Shown here: piece after piece, positions 53,808 to 62,366 of the stretch | Position numbering within the stretch: position 1 is the stretch's first letter | How the letters are laid out: each line of letters starts with the position of its first letter | Source of the DNA: Protofrankia sp963555925 | GTDB lineage: Bacteria; Actinomycetota; Actinomycetes; Frankiales; Frankiaceae | Direction of reading: 5' to 3' | Length of the DNA stretch: 64,000 nucleotides | Assembly: GCA_963555925.1 (NCBI GenBank) | Contig: CAUVXJ010000094.1 | Span: 11,526-75,525, forward strand | Notes under the pieces: generated by a model | Databases searched by the model: none | Told to the model about the DNA's origin: nothing | What the model saw: only the letters and a program-made list of their open reading frames with translations | Program-made: the position numbers and the translations under genes

Positions 53808-55502
53808 GTGATACGAAGACTGGGTTCCCGATACGTCCTGCACGAACCACTGGGACGGGGCGCCGACGGCGAAGTGTGGCGGGGTGAGCGGCTCGACGAC
53901 GGCACCGGTGGCCAGGGGCCGGTCGCAGTCAAGGTGCTGCGCCCCGAGCTGGCCGACGACCCGGACTTCATCGACCGCTTTCTGCGCGAACGTAGAGTGC
54001 TGTTGACTCTGGACGACCCGCACCTGGTGAAGGTCCGCGACATCGTGGCCGAGGGCGGCACCTTCGCGATCGTGATGGACCTCGTTGACGGTGTCGACCT
54101 ACGCCGCTACCTGCGCGAACGCGGTCGGCTCCCGCAGCCGCAAGCGGTCGACCTGATTGTGCAGGTCCTGTCGGCCCTGGCGGTCGCACACCGGGCCGGT
54201 GTCATCCACCAGGACGTCAAACCCGCGAACATTCTCCTTGACACGACCGGCCGGGATGCCCTCTGGGCGATGCTGACCGACGTCGGGATCGCCCGACTCA
54301 CCCAGGGACGGTCGACGACCGGGCTCAGCGTGACGATCGGCACGCCGATCTACATGGCGCCGGAACTCGCCACCCACATACCGGCGGGTCCCGCCGCGGA
54401 CCTCTACAGTGCCGGGGTCGTCCTGTACGAACTACTGGCCGGCCGGCCACCGTTTGCCGCACCGAACCCGATCGCCATGATCTGGGCGCACACGTTCGAC
54501 CCCCCGCCACCGATCGAGGGTCTCGCCGAACCGCTGTGGGATGTGCTGCGCGGGCTGCTCGCCAAACGGCCGGCGGACCGGCCCGCCGACGCGCTGGCGG
54601 CACGCTCGGCACTGACCGCGGCACTGACCGCGGCACTGACGGGCCGGCATCGGCTCATCACCCCGGCGCCCGCAACGTTCGGCGACGCAGACCGGGCGAA
54701 ACCATTCGTCCCCGAGCTGCCTCCGACCGCCATCCGCCTGAACGACGGGTACGAATCCGAACGCGTCCGGATGGCTGGCTGGCAGGCACCGCCGGTGCCG
54801 GTGCCGGTGCCGGTGCCGGTCGCGGTCGCGTGGGCGCGCAACCGCGGTACGAGGTTCGGGCGCCCACGCGCCCTGCTCACGGCGGGTGTCGCGGGGGTCA
54901 TGCTCGTGGGCCTCGGCTCGTGGGCGCTCGCCGCCGGCCTCGGTGGGGACGATCGTGGCCCGGCCGGGCGGGCGTCCGCCCAGGGCGTCCCGGTGGCGTC
55001 CGCGGTGGCGGTGCCAGCCGGTTCCACCTCCGCGGACCCGACGCTGGTGCTGTCGCCATCACCGTGGCTGTCGCCGTCGCCGGCGGACCCCCCACACGCG
55101 CCAGTGCCCGACGTACGCAACATGCTGCTGGCCGATGCCTCGGCGGCGCTGCGAAAGGCCGGCTTCACCAATTTCCCTTACCAGTACGACTGTTACCGGT
55201 CACCCAACATCAACAACGTGGTGAACCAGGAGCCGTCCCCGGGTAGTCAGATCGCCACGACATCCCCGGTGAGCCTCAAACTGCAGGCGGCCGATTGCGC
55301 GACCGTTCCCATCGTTGTCGGAATGACTCTCCGTAATGCCGTAGATACTTTCGAAAGGATCGGGTTCACCAACATCTCGTACACGTACGAGTGCCTGAAG
55401 TCGATCAGGGTCGGTACCGTGGTTCTCCAATCGCCGCCTGATGACACCAGCTACGGCCTGAAGCAGTTTGTCAACCTGCGACTGCAGGCAGGCGACTGCT
55501 GA
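53808..55502 (+). CDS. Ser/Thr protein kinase with two PASTA-like domains and altered catalytic motifs
   Basis: 564 aa from GTG 53808. Kinase domain 8-275: glycine loop LGRGADGEVW, K42 in VAVKVL, catalytic loop VIHQDVKPANILL (HQD instead of HRD, residues 134-136), DVG instead of DFG (158-160), APE at 184-186. A Pro/Val juxtamembrane repeat (PVPVPVPVPV) leads to a TM helix about 348-372, then two PASTA-like domains (from VPDVRNMLLADASAALRKAG and VPIVVGMTLRNAVDTFERIG), each with two Cys (DC/ADC, EC/GDC) that could form disulfides. Convergent with the histidine kinase, with no gap. Confidence 0.85.
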   Translation: MIRRLGSRYVLHEPLGRGADGEVWRGERLDDGTGGQGPVAVKVLRPELADDPDFIDRFLRERRVLLTLDDPHLVKVRDIVAEGGTFAIVMDLVDGVDLRRYLRERGRLPQPQAVDLIVQVLSALAVAHRAGVIHQDVKPANILLDTTGRDALWAMLTDVGIARLTQGRSTTGLSVTIGTPIYMAPELATHIPAGPAADLYSAGVVLYELLAGRPPFAAPNPIAMIWAHTFDPPPPIEGLAEPLWDVLRGLLAKRPADRPADALAARSALTAALTAALTGRHRLITPAPATFGDADRAKPFVPELPPTAIRLNDGYESERVRMAGWQAPPVPVPVPVPVAVAWARNRGTRFGRPRALLTAGVAGVMLVGLGSWALAAGLGGDDRGPAGRASAQGVPVASAVAVPAGSTSADPTLVLSPSPWLSPSPADPPHAPVPDVRNMLLADASAALRKAGFTNFPYQYDCYRSPNINNVVNQEPSPGSQIATTSPVSLKLQAADCATVPIVVGMTLRNAVDTFERIGFTNISYTYECLKSIRVGTVVLQSPPDDTSYGLKQFVNLRLQAGDC

Positions 55503-57167
55503 TCAGCCGGACCGGTCGATCGGTAGCGAGCGGCTCGGCCGGACCGGCGCGGTCGCGAACCCGGGCCGCGGCTCCCCGCCCAGACTCCGCGGCACCGGCA
55601 GAGTGTGTTGCGGACCGCCGAGCGCCACCCGGCCGCCACCGCTGAGCGCCGCCCGACCACCGTTCCCACTGCCATTCCCACTGCCGTTCCCGCTGCCGCC
55701 GAGACCCGGCTGGGTACCCGGTCCCGACTGCGACGCCGCGGTCGATGACCGTGGCAGCGCCGCCCACATGTCGACCTCGACGATGATCTCCCCGTCCTCG
55801 GAGGCCATGCGCAGCCGTCCCCCGTGGACCTCGACCAGCCGCCGGACAACATAGAGGCCCATTCCGGCGCCGTCGATCTCACGGGTCGCGGTCCCATCCC
55901 GTTGCGTGAACGGCTCGAAGAGCTGGCGGATCGTGGCCGGGTCGAGGTCGGGACCGGGGTTGCGGACCCGCAGTACCACCTCGTCGCCGACCCGACCCGC
56001 GATGAGCCGGACGGGCGCTCCCGGCCAGGAGTGCACCAGCGCGTTGTCGACCAGGTTGGCGACCACCTGGTGCAACGCCTGGCGGGCCATGCGCACCGAC
56101 AGTTGGGGCGGTAGGTCGACGCTGACGTTCGCCGCCGTGGTCGGTGAGTAGGCCAGCGTGGCCAGCACCGCGTTCACGACCTCGGGCAGGTCCGCGACGG
56201 TGTTCTCCTCCGTGCCGGTCGCCGTTGCCGCGCTGAGCATGTTCTCCAGCAACCGGGACAGCCGGTCAGAGTAGTTGACAGCCGAGTCGAGCATGTCGTC
56301 CAGCTGCGCCGCCGACATCCGGTCACGCCGACGTTTGATCGTGAGCAGGGTTCCGCGGATGCCGGTCAGGGGCGTCCGGAACTCGTGGGAAACCGTTGCG
56401 ACAAGATCGCTGCGGATACGGTCGGTCTCCTCGAGCCGAGCCATCAGGCTCTGCTGACCCTCGTAGAGCTGCGCCCGGTAGTGCTCGGCCCGGCGGCGGG
56501 ACTGCTCGTTGAAGTACCAGAAGATCACTTGGGCGCCCGCCAACGCACAGATGAATGCGGCGCTGATCGCGGCGAAGGTCCACGGGGAGTCGGTATGCCG
56601 ATAAGATACGATCTTGTCGCCGACCGCGCCGTTGGCGAGGAACACGAACGCGATTGCCAGCAGATAAACCGCCCAGTCCTCGTAAAGGGCTATCAACGCG
56701 ACGACCACGAAAAAGTGGAAGTGCATTTCAGGCTGTCCATGCGAGATATGGACCAACACGACCGAGCTGCACAGCAGGCCGAGGCTGGTGGCGAGCGCGC
56801 GCAACCGGCGGATGCCCGGAAGTACGGCCGCGCCGAGCAGCAACGCCGCCGGGCCGGCCGCGACGAGCCCCTGCCAGACACCGAACTTCTCGTAAGCAGC
56901 GCAGCCGACGATGATCGGCAGATGGATGGCGAGAATCCAGACCAGCAGTCGGTGGCGGGCGACCCAGTCCTCCGTGGGCAGGCCCCGTCCGTGCGGAACC
57001 CAGCCCCAGGTCTGTCCGTTGATCTTGTCTGCAGGAAGCACGAACTCGGCTTCGGGTCGATGGCCGGGAGGCGTCCGCTCGGCACGGCTGAGCCGGCCGG
57101 CGCGCGCACTGCCGTGGCGGCGCCGCGCCCGGTCGGGAATGGGGGCCGCGGAGGACATCCGGGTCAT
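55503..57167 (-). CDS. membrane sensor histidine kinase
   Basis: 554 aa. Five or six hydrophobic helices between residues 70 and 220 (for example LLVWILAIHLPIIVGCAAYE; VYLLAIAFVFLANGAVG), including SHGQPEMHFHFFVVV with several His. Dimerisation/phosphoacceptor box ATVSHEFRTPLTGI, N box VVANLVDNALVHS, G box GAGMGLYVVRRLVEVHGG. A Gly/Ser/Asn repeat (GSGNGSGNGSGNGG) lies in the tail. No response regulator is adjacent, so it is an orphan kinase here. Confidence 0.9.
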   Translation of the reverse strand: MTRMSSAAPIPDRARRRHGSARAGRLSRAERTPPGHRPEAEFVLPADKINGQTWGWVPHGRGLPTEDWVARHRLLVWILAIHLPIIVGCAAYEKFGVWQGLVAAGPAALLLGAAVLPGIRRLRALATSLGLLCSSVVLVHISHGQPEMHFHFFVVVALIALYEDWAVYLLAIAFVFLANGAVGDKIVSYRHTDSPWTFAAISAAFICALAGAQVIFWYFNEQSRRRAEHYRAQLYEGQQSLMARLEETDRIRSDLVATVSHEFRTPLTGIRGTLLTIKRRRDRMSAAQLDDMLDSAVNYSDRLSRLLENMLSAATATGTEENTVADLPEVVNAVLATLAYSPTTAANVSVDLPPQLSVRMARQALHQVVANLVDNALVHSWPGAPVRLIAGRVGDEVVLRVRNPGPDLDPATIRQLFEPFTQRDGTATREIDGAGMGLYVVRRLVEVHGGRLRMASEDGEIIVEVDMWAALPRSSTAASQSGPGTQPGLGGSGNGSGNGSGNGGRAALSGGGRVALGGPQHTLPVPRSLGGEPRPGFATAPVRPSRSLPIDRSG

Positions 57168-57359
57168 CCTCTACCGATCGACACCAGGCACACCATGGCC
57201 GTCAAGGATGGTGCGACATGGCAACCATGCTCACCCGTGACTAGACCATCTTTACCAGTCACTAACAGGCTCAAAGAGGCGATGGCGCTGTAGGCTCCCG
57301 CTTCGACACCCTGTGGTCCGCAAGGTGGCCTTCGGACGGCCACCCAGGAGGAGGACACC

Positions 57360-57641
57360 GTGCCCCCCGTGACCCTGACCGCGACCCCCTTGACTGCCGC
57401 CACCGCGGACCTGCCCCGCTCCGGCCCGGCCGGCGCCCTCGTGCCCGTCACCGTCACCCAACCGGTCCCCCTCGCGACCGGCCCGGCCGAGGCCACCGGC
57501 CCGCGGCTGCGGCTCGTCGCCACCACCAGCCAGCTGGACGAGATCGTGCACGGACGCAGCGGCCCGAGCTCCTGCGGGTGCCGAGAGTGCGCCATGGCAC
57601 GCCACCCCGCGTCCATGCCCCGACTCACCGTCATCCGATGA
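57360..57641 (+). CDS. small Thr/Pro-rich protein with a CGCREC motif (93 aa)
   Basis: Not recognised. GTG 57360 is preceded by AGGAGGAGG, a strong site, and a perfect hairpin terminator lies 21 bases after the stop, so it is very likely a real, separately expressed gene. The first 50 residues are Thr/Pro/Val-rich; the end has SSCGCRECAMARHP with three Cys. No signal peptide. Could bind metal; a peptide-precursor role is possible but no maturation gene is nearby. Confidence 0.6.
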   Translation: MPPVTLTATPLTAATADLPRSGPAGALVPVTVTQPVPLATGPAEATGPRLRLVATTSQLDEIVHGRSGPSSCGCRECAMARHPASMPRLTVIR

Positions 57642-57662
57642 TGCCAAGTTGGTAAAGCCGCA

Positions 57663-57698
57663 CAAGAGCCCCGGGACCTGTTGGTCCCGGGGCTCTTG
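57663..57698 (+). terminator. strong hairpin after the 93-aa gene
   Basis: CAAGAGCCCCGGGACC-tgtt-GGTCCCGGGGCTCTTG: 16-base perfect arms, 4-base loop. No T-tract. Confidence 0.85.
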
Positions 57699-57730
57699 CA
57701 TGCCCACCCGATGGACGGCAAAGGCTCCCG

Positions 57731-57804
57731 CCTGCAACCGCCTGCAACCGCCTGCAACCGCCTGCAACCGCCTGCAACCGCCTGCAACCGCCTGCAACCG
57801 CCTG
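57731..57804. repeat. 10-bp tandem array, 7.4 copies
   Basis: CCTGCAACCG repeated seven times without mismatch plus CCTG. Not coding in any credible frame. Directly followed by a long palindrome. Confidence 0.97.
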
Positions 57805-57814
57805 TCTAGATCAT

Positions 57815-57887
57815 GATCGGCGCGAGTTTGTTGTTGCGTACGCTTTTCGGCCCGAAAAGCGTGCCTGACAACAAACTCGCGCCGATC
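57815..57887. repeat. nested palindrome (20-bp arms plus internal 11-bp hairpin)
   Basis: Outer arms GATCGGCGCGAGTTTGTTGT (57815-57834) and its exact complement at 57868-57887. Inside, ACGCTTTTCGG-c-CCGAAAAGCGT (57840-57862). Would form a two-tier cruciform or RNA hairpin. Confidence 0.95.
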
Positions 57888-58009
57888 TTCGGTATGCCCC
57901 GGGCTCATCATTGACCTGGCGACCACCGCGAGTAGCAGAAGACGTCGACGCGTATTCGGCGTGACCAGCCGGTGGGCACCGCGGCCGACCGGCCGGCCGG
58001 ACAGACGAC

Positions 58010-58050
58010 GAAGGCTCCCTGACCGGGTTTGCCCTGGTCAGGGAGCCTTC
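58010..58050 (-). terminator. hairpin downstream of tRNA-Glu
   Basis: GAAGGCTCCCTGACC (58010-58024) and GGTCAGGGAGCCTTC (58036-58050), perfect 15-base arms, 20 bases beyond the tRNA-Glu 3' end. Probable terminator of the tRNA unit. Confidence 0.75.
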
Positions 58051-58069
58051 CGTGCAGGTCGTGCGAGTG

Positions 58070-58142
58070 TAGCCCCGACCGGATTCGAACCGGCGCTACC
58101 GCCTTGAGAGGGCGGCGTCCTAGGCCACTAGACGACGGGGCC
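58070..58142 (-). tRNA. tRNA-Glu (anticodon CTC)
   Basis: The 73-base cloverleaf reads GGCCCCGTCGTCTAGTGGCC at the 5' end. Anticodon loop CTCTCAA between CCGCC and GGCGG gives CTC. T-arm contains GGTTCGAATCC. CCA is not encoded. Confidence 0.95.
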
Positions 58143-58173
58143 AGCTGCTCATGACTTCAAACACCTCTTACTC

Positions 58174-58206
58174 CGGACACACTGTACTTCAGACACACTG
58201 TACTTC
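58174..58206. repeat. direct repeat between the two tRNA genes
   Basis: CACACTGTACTTC occurs twice, 16 bases apart, in the roughly 84-base spacer upstream of tRNA-Glu; possible promoter-related duplication. Confidence 0.6.
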
Positions 58207-58226
58207 GCAGCGCAGAAAGTCTGACG

Positions 58227-58298
58227 CTGGGGTACCAGGACTCGAACCTAGACTAACGGAACCAGAATCCGTTGGGCTGCCAATTACCCCATACCCCA
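58227..58298 (-). tRNA. tRNA-Gln (anticodon CTG)
   Basis: 72 bases, 5' TGGGGTATGGGGTAATTGGC; anticodon loop TTCTGGT between ACGGA and TCCGT gives CTG. T-loop GGTTCGAGTCC; discriminator G. Gln followed by Glu tRNA is a common actinobacterial pair. Confidence 0.95.
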
Positions 58299-58418
58299 AG
58301 GTTGCCCTTGCGGGCGAGCCCTACTGTACCGCATCCAGCTGGGGAGCGGCCGGGACCTGTGCCCGACCGCGTGTCCGATCGCGTGTCCGAGACCAACCGC
58401 CGGGACCGGGAGCCGGTA

Positions 58419-59198
58419 TCAGCGAGACGTCACGGGGTTGGTGAGGGTGCCGATCCCCTCGACCGTGACGGCCACGGTCTGCCCGGGGCTCATCGGGCCC
58501 ACCCCGGCCGGCGTTCCCGTCAGCAGGAGGTCACCGGGCAGCAGCGTCATCGCCACCGACATGTACGCGATCAGTGATGCGACATCATGCAGCAGCGACT
58601 TCGTCCGGGAGTCCTGCCGGAGTTCGCCGTCGAGGGTGGTGCGGATGGCCAGGTCGGACGGGTCGAGATCGGTCTCGATCCACGGCCCGACCGGGCAGAA
58701 GGTGTCATGCCCCTTGGCCCGGGTCCACTGGCCGTCCTCGTGCTGCTGGTCGCGGGCGGTGACGTCGTTCGCGCAGGTGAACCCGAGGACGACGTCCAGA
58801 GCCCGCTCCACGGGGACATCCCGGCACAGACGCCCGACGACGATCGCAAGCTCACCCTCGTAGTCGACCCGCTCGCTGTCGGGAGGAAGGACGATCGGGT
58901 CACCGGGGCCGATCACGCTCGTCGACGGCTTCAGGAAGAGCAACGGGCGCTGCGACAGGGCGTCAGTACCCATTTCCCGGACGTGATCGGCATAGTTCTT
59001 GCCGACGCACAGCACCTTGCTCGGCAGCACCGGCGCCAGCAGCCGCACGTCGCCGAGCAGGTAGCGGGCGCCGGTGAAGCTGAACGCGCCGAAGGGATGG
59101 GGGGTGATCGTGGCCACTGTGGCCTCACCCCGCTCGACCGCGCCCTCCACGATCCCGAAGGCCGGTTCCGTCCCGTCGGTGAACCTGGCGATACGCAC
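58419..59198 (-). CDS. fumarylacetoacetate hydrolase family protein
   Basis: 259 aa, FAH superfamily metal-dependent enzyme of uncertain substrate. LCVGKNYADHVREMG, PLLFLKPSTSVIGPGDPIVL, the metal ligand motif DYEGELAIVVGR, GFTCANDVTARDQQ, LLTGTPAGVGPM. In mycobacteria and Streptomyces it is next to gltX, which is absent here. Reads toward the tRNA genes. Confidence 0.93.
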   Translation of the reverse strand: MRIARFTDGTEPAFGIVEGAVERGEATVATITPHPFGAFSFTGARYLLGDVRLLAPVLPSKVLCVGKNYADHVREMGTDALSQRPLLFLKPSTSVIGPGDPIVLPPDSERVDYEGELAIVVGRLCRDVPVERALDVVLGFTCANDVTARDQQHEDGQWTRAKGHDTFCPVGPWIETDLDPSDLAIRTTLDGELRQDSRTKSLLHDVASLIAYMSVAMTLLPGDLLLTGTPAGVGPMSPGQTVAVTVEGIGTLTNPVTSR

Positions 59199-59445
59199 CC
59201 ATCGACGTTACAGGCTGCCATTAGTTCTCCGGGGACTGCGGCCTCCGGGCGCGCGATCTGACGATCATCGCACGCCCTTTGGCCCGCTAGCACGCCCTTT
59301 GGCCCGCTAGGCTGACCTGCCCCGAAGCACGCGCGACGACGTCGCGGATAGGCTTTCCGCGCGTCCTGGAGACCCCGTCCTGGAAACCCCAGCCGAAGGC
59401 CCCAGCGAAGACGCCAGCCAGAGACCCCAGCCCGGAGGCAACCAG
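59199..59445. promoter_or_regulatory. divergent spacer with a 20-bp tandem duplication
   Basis: GCACGCCCTTTGGCCCGCTA at 59270-59289 and again at 59290-59309. Located between the FAH and the small Cys-protein genes; presumed promoter region. Confidence 0.6.
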
Positions 59446-59703
<258 letters not shown>

Positions 59704-59740
59704 CCCCGGCGGCCCGGGTCACGGGGGGACAGCCGCGTGC

Positions 59741-59770
59741 GACCGCCACCGCACCGACCGCCACCGCACC
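59741..59770. repeat. 15-bp tandem duplication
   Basis: GACCGCCACCGCACC twice, followed 11 bases later by a long inverted repeat. Confidence 0.9.
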
Positions 59771-59781
59771 GAGCGCCTGGG

Positions 59782-59852
59782 CACGAGTGGAAGGTAGACG
59801 TACATTTCAGGTCCGATTTGCGGCTTTCTTGGACGTCAACCTTCCACTCGTG
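59782..59852. repeat. inverted repeat between convergent genes
   Basis: CACGAGTGGAAGGT (59782-59795) and ACCTTCCACTCGTG (59839-59852), perfect 14-base arms; after one mismatch, GACGT pairing extends them. Lies between the HiPIP-like and hydrolase genes, which converge, so it may also terminate both. Confidence 0.9.
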
Positions 59853-59965
59853 ACCACGGTCCATGCGAGCGGTTGCGGCCAGCCGGGTAAGAGTGCACAA
59901 GCTGGCGGCCCACGCGCCGCTGGGTCGACACCCGGGTGCACACAGTCATGGCTCGGCTGCGACGG

Positions 59966-60973
59966 TCAGACCCGCACGGGGTGCAGGGCGCGGCGCAGGA
60001 CGTCGAGGATCTCCCGCTCCTGCCGTCTGGACACCGCCTCCGTACGCCCCAGGTTCGGCCCGTGGAACGTCCCCGGGAACTGGTGCAGCTCAACCGACAC
60101 GCCCGCCCGCAGCAGGGCCAGGGCGTATTCGATCCCCTCGTCGCGCAGCGGGTCGAACTCAGCGGTCGAGACATAGGCGGGTGGCAGGCCGGTGAGGTCG
60201 GTGGCGCGGGCCGGCGCCGCGTACGGCGACACGTCGTCGCCGGGTTCGGCGTCGCCCGAACGCCCCAGGTAGTGCCGCCAGCTCAGCATGGCGTCCGGCC
60301 GGTTCCACAAGGGCGCGTCAATGAATTCGATCATGGATGGGGTGTCCAGCCGGTCGTCCAGCTCGGGAATCACCAGGAGCTGGTAACGCAGGGCCGGGCC
60401 GCCCCTGTCCCGGGCGAGCAGCGCCAGCCCGGCCGCGAGCCCCCCACCGGCGCTCGCACCGCCGACCGCTACCCGATCGCGGTCGATGCCGAGGACGTCG
60501 GCCTGGTCGACCAGCCACCGCAGGGTGGCGTAACAGTCCTCAAGACCCGCCGGGAACGGGTTCTGCGGAGCCAGCCGGTACTTCGGCGCCACCACGACCG
60601 CCCCGGCCCTGGCACAGATCCGCACGACGTCCGGGTGGACCGTTTCGATGGTGCCCCCGGCGCCACCCCTTGCAAACCCACCACCGTTGATCCACAGCAG
60701 TGCGGGCCACGGCGCACCGGGTTCCGTCGGCCGGTAGATGCGGACCGCGACGTCCGGCGCTCCCGGCGGGCCGGGGACCACCCGGTCCTCGATCTCCATC
60801 CCGGCCAGGACGTCAGCATCGATGGACGGCTCCATCAGGAGCCGGCCCGACGCCGCCCGGACCGCACCAACACCCTCCATTGCTACCCTCGGTAGCAGAG
60901 AAACCATAGCCGCGAGCTCAGGATCCACGAACGCCCCCCATATTCGGGCAAAAAGCCCCTGACCTGCACTCAT
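59966..60973 (-). CDS. alpha/beta hydrolase, hormone-sensitive-lipase family, with NGGG replacing HGGG
   Basis: 335 aa esterase/lipase. Oxyanion motif WINGGGFARGG where the family has HGGG; nucleophile in GGASAGGGLA, acid in STAEFDPLRDEG, base in GTFHGPN. A lid-like N-terminus (LLPRVAMEGVGAVRAASG) precedes it. Triad intact, so probably active; the Asn change at the first oxyanion position is unusual but seen in the DNA (AAC GGT GGT GGG). Confidence 0.9.
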   Translation of the reverse strand: MSAGQGLFARIWGAFVDPELAAMVSLLPRVAMEGVGAVRAASGRLLMEPSIDADVLAGMEIEDRVVPGPPGAPDVAVRIYRPTEPGAPWPALLWINGGGFARGGAGGTIETVHPDVVRICARAGAVVVAPKYRLAPQNPFPAGLEDCYATLRWLVDQADVLGIDRDRVAVGGASAGGGLAAGLALLARDRGGPALRYQLLVIPELDDRLDTPSMIEFIDAPLWNRPDAMLSWRHYLGRSGDAEPGDDVSPYAAPARATDLTGLPPAYVSTAEFDPLRDEGIEYALALLRAGVSVELHQFPGTFHGPNLGRTEAVSRRQEREILDVLRRALHPVRV

Positions 60974-61169
60974 ACCGCGGATGAGTGTTCACCTAACAGG
61001 GGGTATCTGTCACCTGAATCGGTACATCCGGTGCTCGGACAACCTCCGCGACCCGCAGGGGCACTACCGGCTGGCCTCGCCGCCCACGGCCCTACCGCCC
61101 ACGGCCCTACCGCGGGCTGGCCCGGCGGCGGGCGGTCTCGCACCGCGGCCCACTGCGCCGGCATGATCA

Positions 61170-61238
61170 CCGGCCACCGGCCACCGGCCACCGGCCACCG
61201 ACGACCGACGACCGACGACCGACGACCGACGACCGACG
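61170..61238. repeat. two adjoining 7-bp tandem arrays
   Basis: CCGGCCA repeated four times (61170-61200) runs into ACGACCG repeated about five times (61201-61238). Immediately followed by a long inverted repeat. Confidence 0.95.
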
Positions 61239-61297
61239 ATCTTTCTAGGTTTGTACGCCGGAAACGGCCTTGTTGATCGCACAAACCTAGAAAGATC
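61238..61297. repeat. inverted repeat with 17-bp perfect arms
   Basis: GATCTTTCTAGGTTTGT (61238-61254) and ACAAACCTAGAAAGATC (61281-61297), 26-base loop. Like the 57815 element it starts with GATC, contains GTTTGT and follows a tandem array. Confidence 0.95.
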
Positions 61298-61370
61298 GCG
61301 CGTCACCCCCGGGATGACGATCGGCCCGCGAGCTATGATGATCGAAGATGGGTGGAGAGGAGTGGTCGAC

Positions 61371-61574
61371 ATGCCGCCTACCGCACAACCGGCGCAGCCG
61401 GCTCCGCGCTGGCCAATAGACAACCTGCCCATTGAGGAGGTACTGCGCAGCCAGGGGATTCAGCCGGTCAGTTCACTCAAGGACCTCGCGTACCCCGATC
61501 TGTGGGACTCCGACGAGGAGTATGCGGAGTTTCTCGCCGACCTGTACGCATCTCGACAGGCGGACGTCGGTTGA
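61371..61574 (+). CDS. antitoxin-like protein (VapB-type partner, 67 aa)
   Basis: ATG 61371 preceded by GGAGAGGAG (61354-61362). The end (LRSQGIQPVSSLKDLAYPDL, then WDSDEEYAEFLADLYASR) resembles the short acidic antitoxins encoded just before PIN-domain toxins in actinobacteria. It has no obvious DNA-binding domain. Its presumed toxin partner directly downstream is truncated. Confidence 0.65.
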   Translation: MPPTAQPAQPAPRWPIDNLPIEEVLRSQGIQPVSSLKDLAYPDLWDSDEEYAEFLADLYASRQADVG

Positions 61575-61586
61575 CGTGTCCTCGTT

Positions 61587-61676
61587 GTGGACACCGACGT
61601 TGCATCGGCGATCTTACGCGGGCGGGTATCAGGGCCAATTGACGTACGCCTCGCAGGACAGACACTAGACATTTCC
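61587..61676 (+). pseudogene. VapC/PIN-domain toxin remnant
   Basis: GTG 61587, 12 bases after the antitoxin stop, starts VDTDVASAILRGRVSGPIDV and continues RLAGQTLDIS, the N-terminal strand of a PIN ribonuclease with the catalytic DTD. Similarity stops there (about 30 residues of an expected 130), and the rest of the open frame runs antisense through a real gene. Confidence 0.65.
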
Positions 61677-61742
61677 AGGAGGATCTGCCGGCTACCGGCA
61701 GGCACAAACGCGGAAGCTGGTCAGCCGCGGATAGCGGCAATC

Positions 61743-62366
61743 TCACGGCTGCGCGGACACCAGCGGAATCGCCCCTGCGCTCCCCGCAGCTCGTTGCGCC
61801 GGCATGATCAGCGGGCACGGCCGCTGGCCACCGGTCCGTTCACCGGGCATCCACACGGTGTGCGTGCACGAGTCGACGTCGACCTGCCAGGTCTGGCGAT
61901 GACGATGATCCTCAATGCACACGGGACGCCGGGTCAGCGGCTCGGCAACCCTCATGTGCACCCATGCGTGCGCCACCTCCCAGACTGCCGCATCGAACTC
62001 GGCCACCACCGCGCCGTCACCGTCCACAACCACCAGACGCCCCGGTTCGACCGTGTCGGCCGAGCTGGCCCGGGGCACACGGCGGCGCAACCTGTCGGGC
62101 TGCCATTGCGCCGCCAGCGCCGTATGGGCCGCGTCCAACGCCGCACGCTGACCCGCGAGAAACGCCAGCGCCTCACCCTCGGTCACGCCGTCGCCGGCTC
62201 GAAGCAGCGCCTCGGGCGTCAACGCCAGCACCGCCAGCAGACCCCGACGAAAATCGGACACGAACAGCACAGGCTCACCCTGCGGGTTGCGGTCGTAGGC
62301 ATCGTCCGCCGCCAGTAGGGCCAGCGCATATCGCCGGTGCGCGCTGGGCTGGCCGTCTCCGCTCAT
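61743..62366 (-). CDS. hypothetical protein (207 aa) sharing a domain with the 116-aa protein at the left end
   Basis: Function unknown. The N-terminal 95 residues are helical and Ala/Leu-rich. Residues 107-180 (RLVVVDGDGAVVAEFD; VAHAWVHMRVAEPLTRRPV; then Cys and VWMPGE) match the 116-aa protein at 1326-1676 in pattern and spacing. Start overlaps the 41-aa gene stop (ATGA), so they form an operon. Confidence 0.75.
   Translation of the reverse strand: MSGDGQPSAHRRYALALLAADDAYDRNPQGEPVLFVSDFRRGLLAVLALTPEALLRAGDGVTEGEALAFLAGQRAALDAAHTALAAQWQPDRLRRRVPRASSADTVEPGRLVVVDGDGAVVAEFDAAVWEVAHAWVHMRVAEPLTRRPVCIEDHRHRQTWQVDVDSCTHTVWMPGERTGGQRPCPLIMPAQRAAGSAGAIPLVSAQP

Larger units (their letters stand above)
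60974..61370. other. repeat-rich divergent intergenic region
   Basis: No gene recognised over 397 bases. It contains a 15-base tandem duplication (61081-61110), 7-base arrays and a long inverted repeat (listed separately). Promoters for the hydrolase and the antitoxin-like gene should lie at its ends. Confidence 0.5.

Noticed and set aside
57731..57804. CRISPR-like array
   Set aside because: The unit is 10 bases, repeats are contiguous without spacers, and no cas gene is present. It is a simple tandem array.
61587..62318. 243-codon plus-strand frame starting with the PIN remnant
   Set aside because: Only the first 30 codons look like PIN. The rest is antisense to the 207-aa gene, whose ATGA coupling and domain match support the minus strand.
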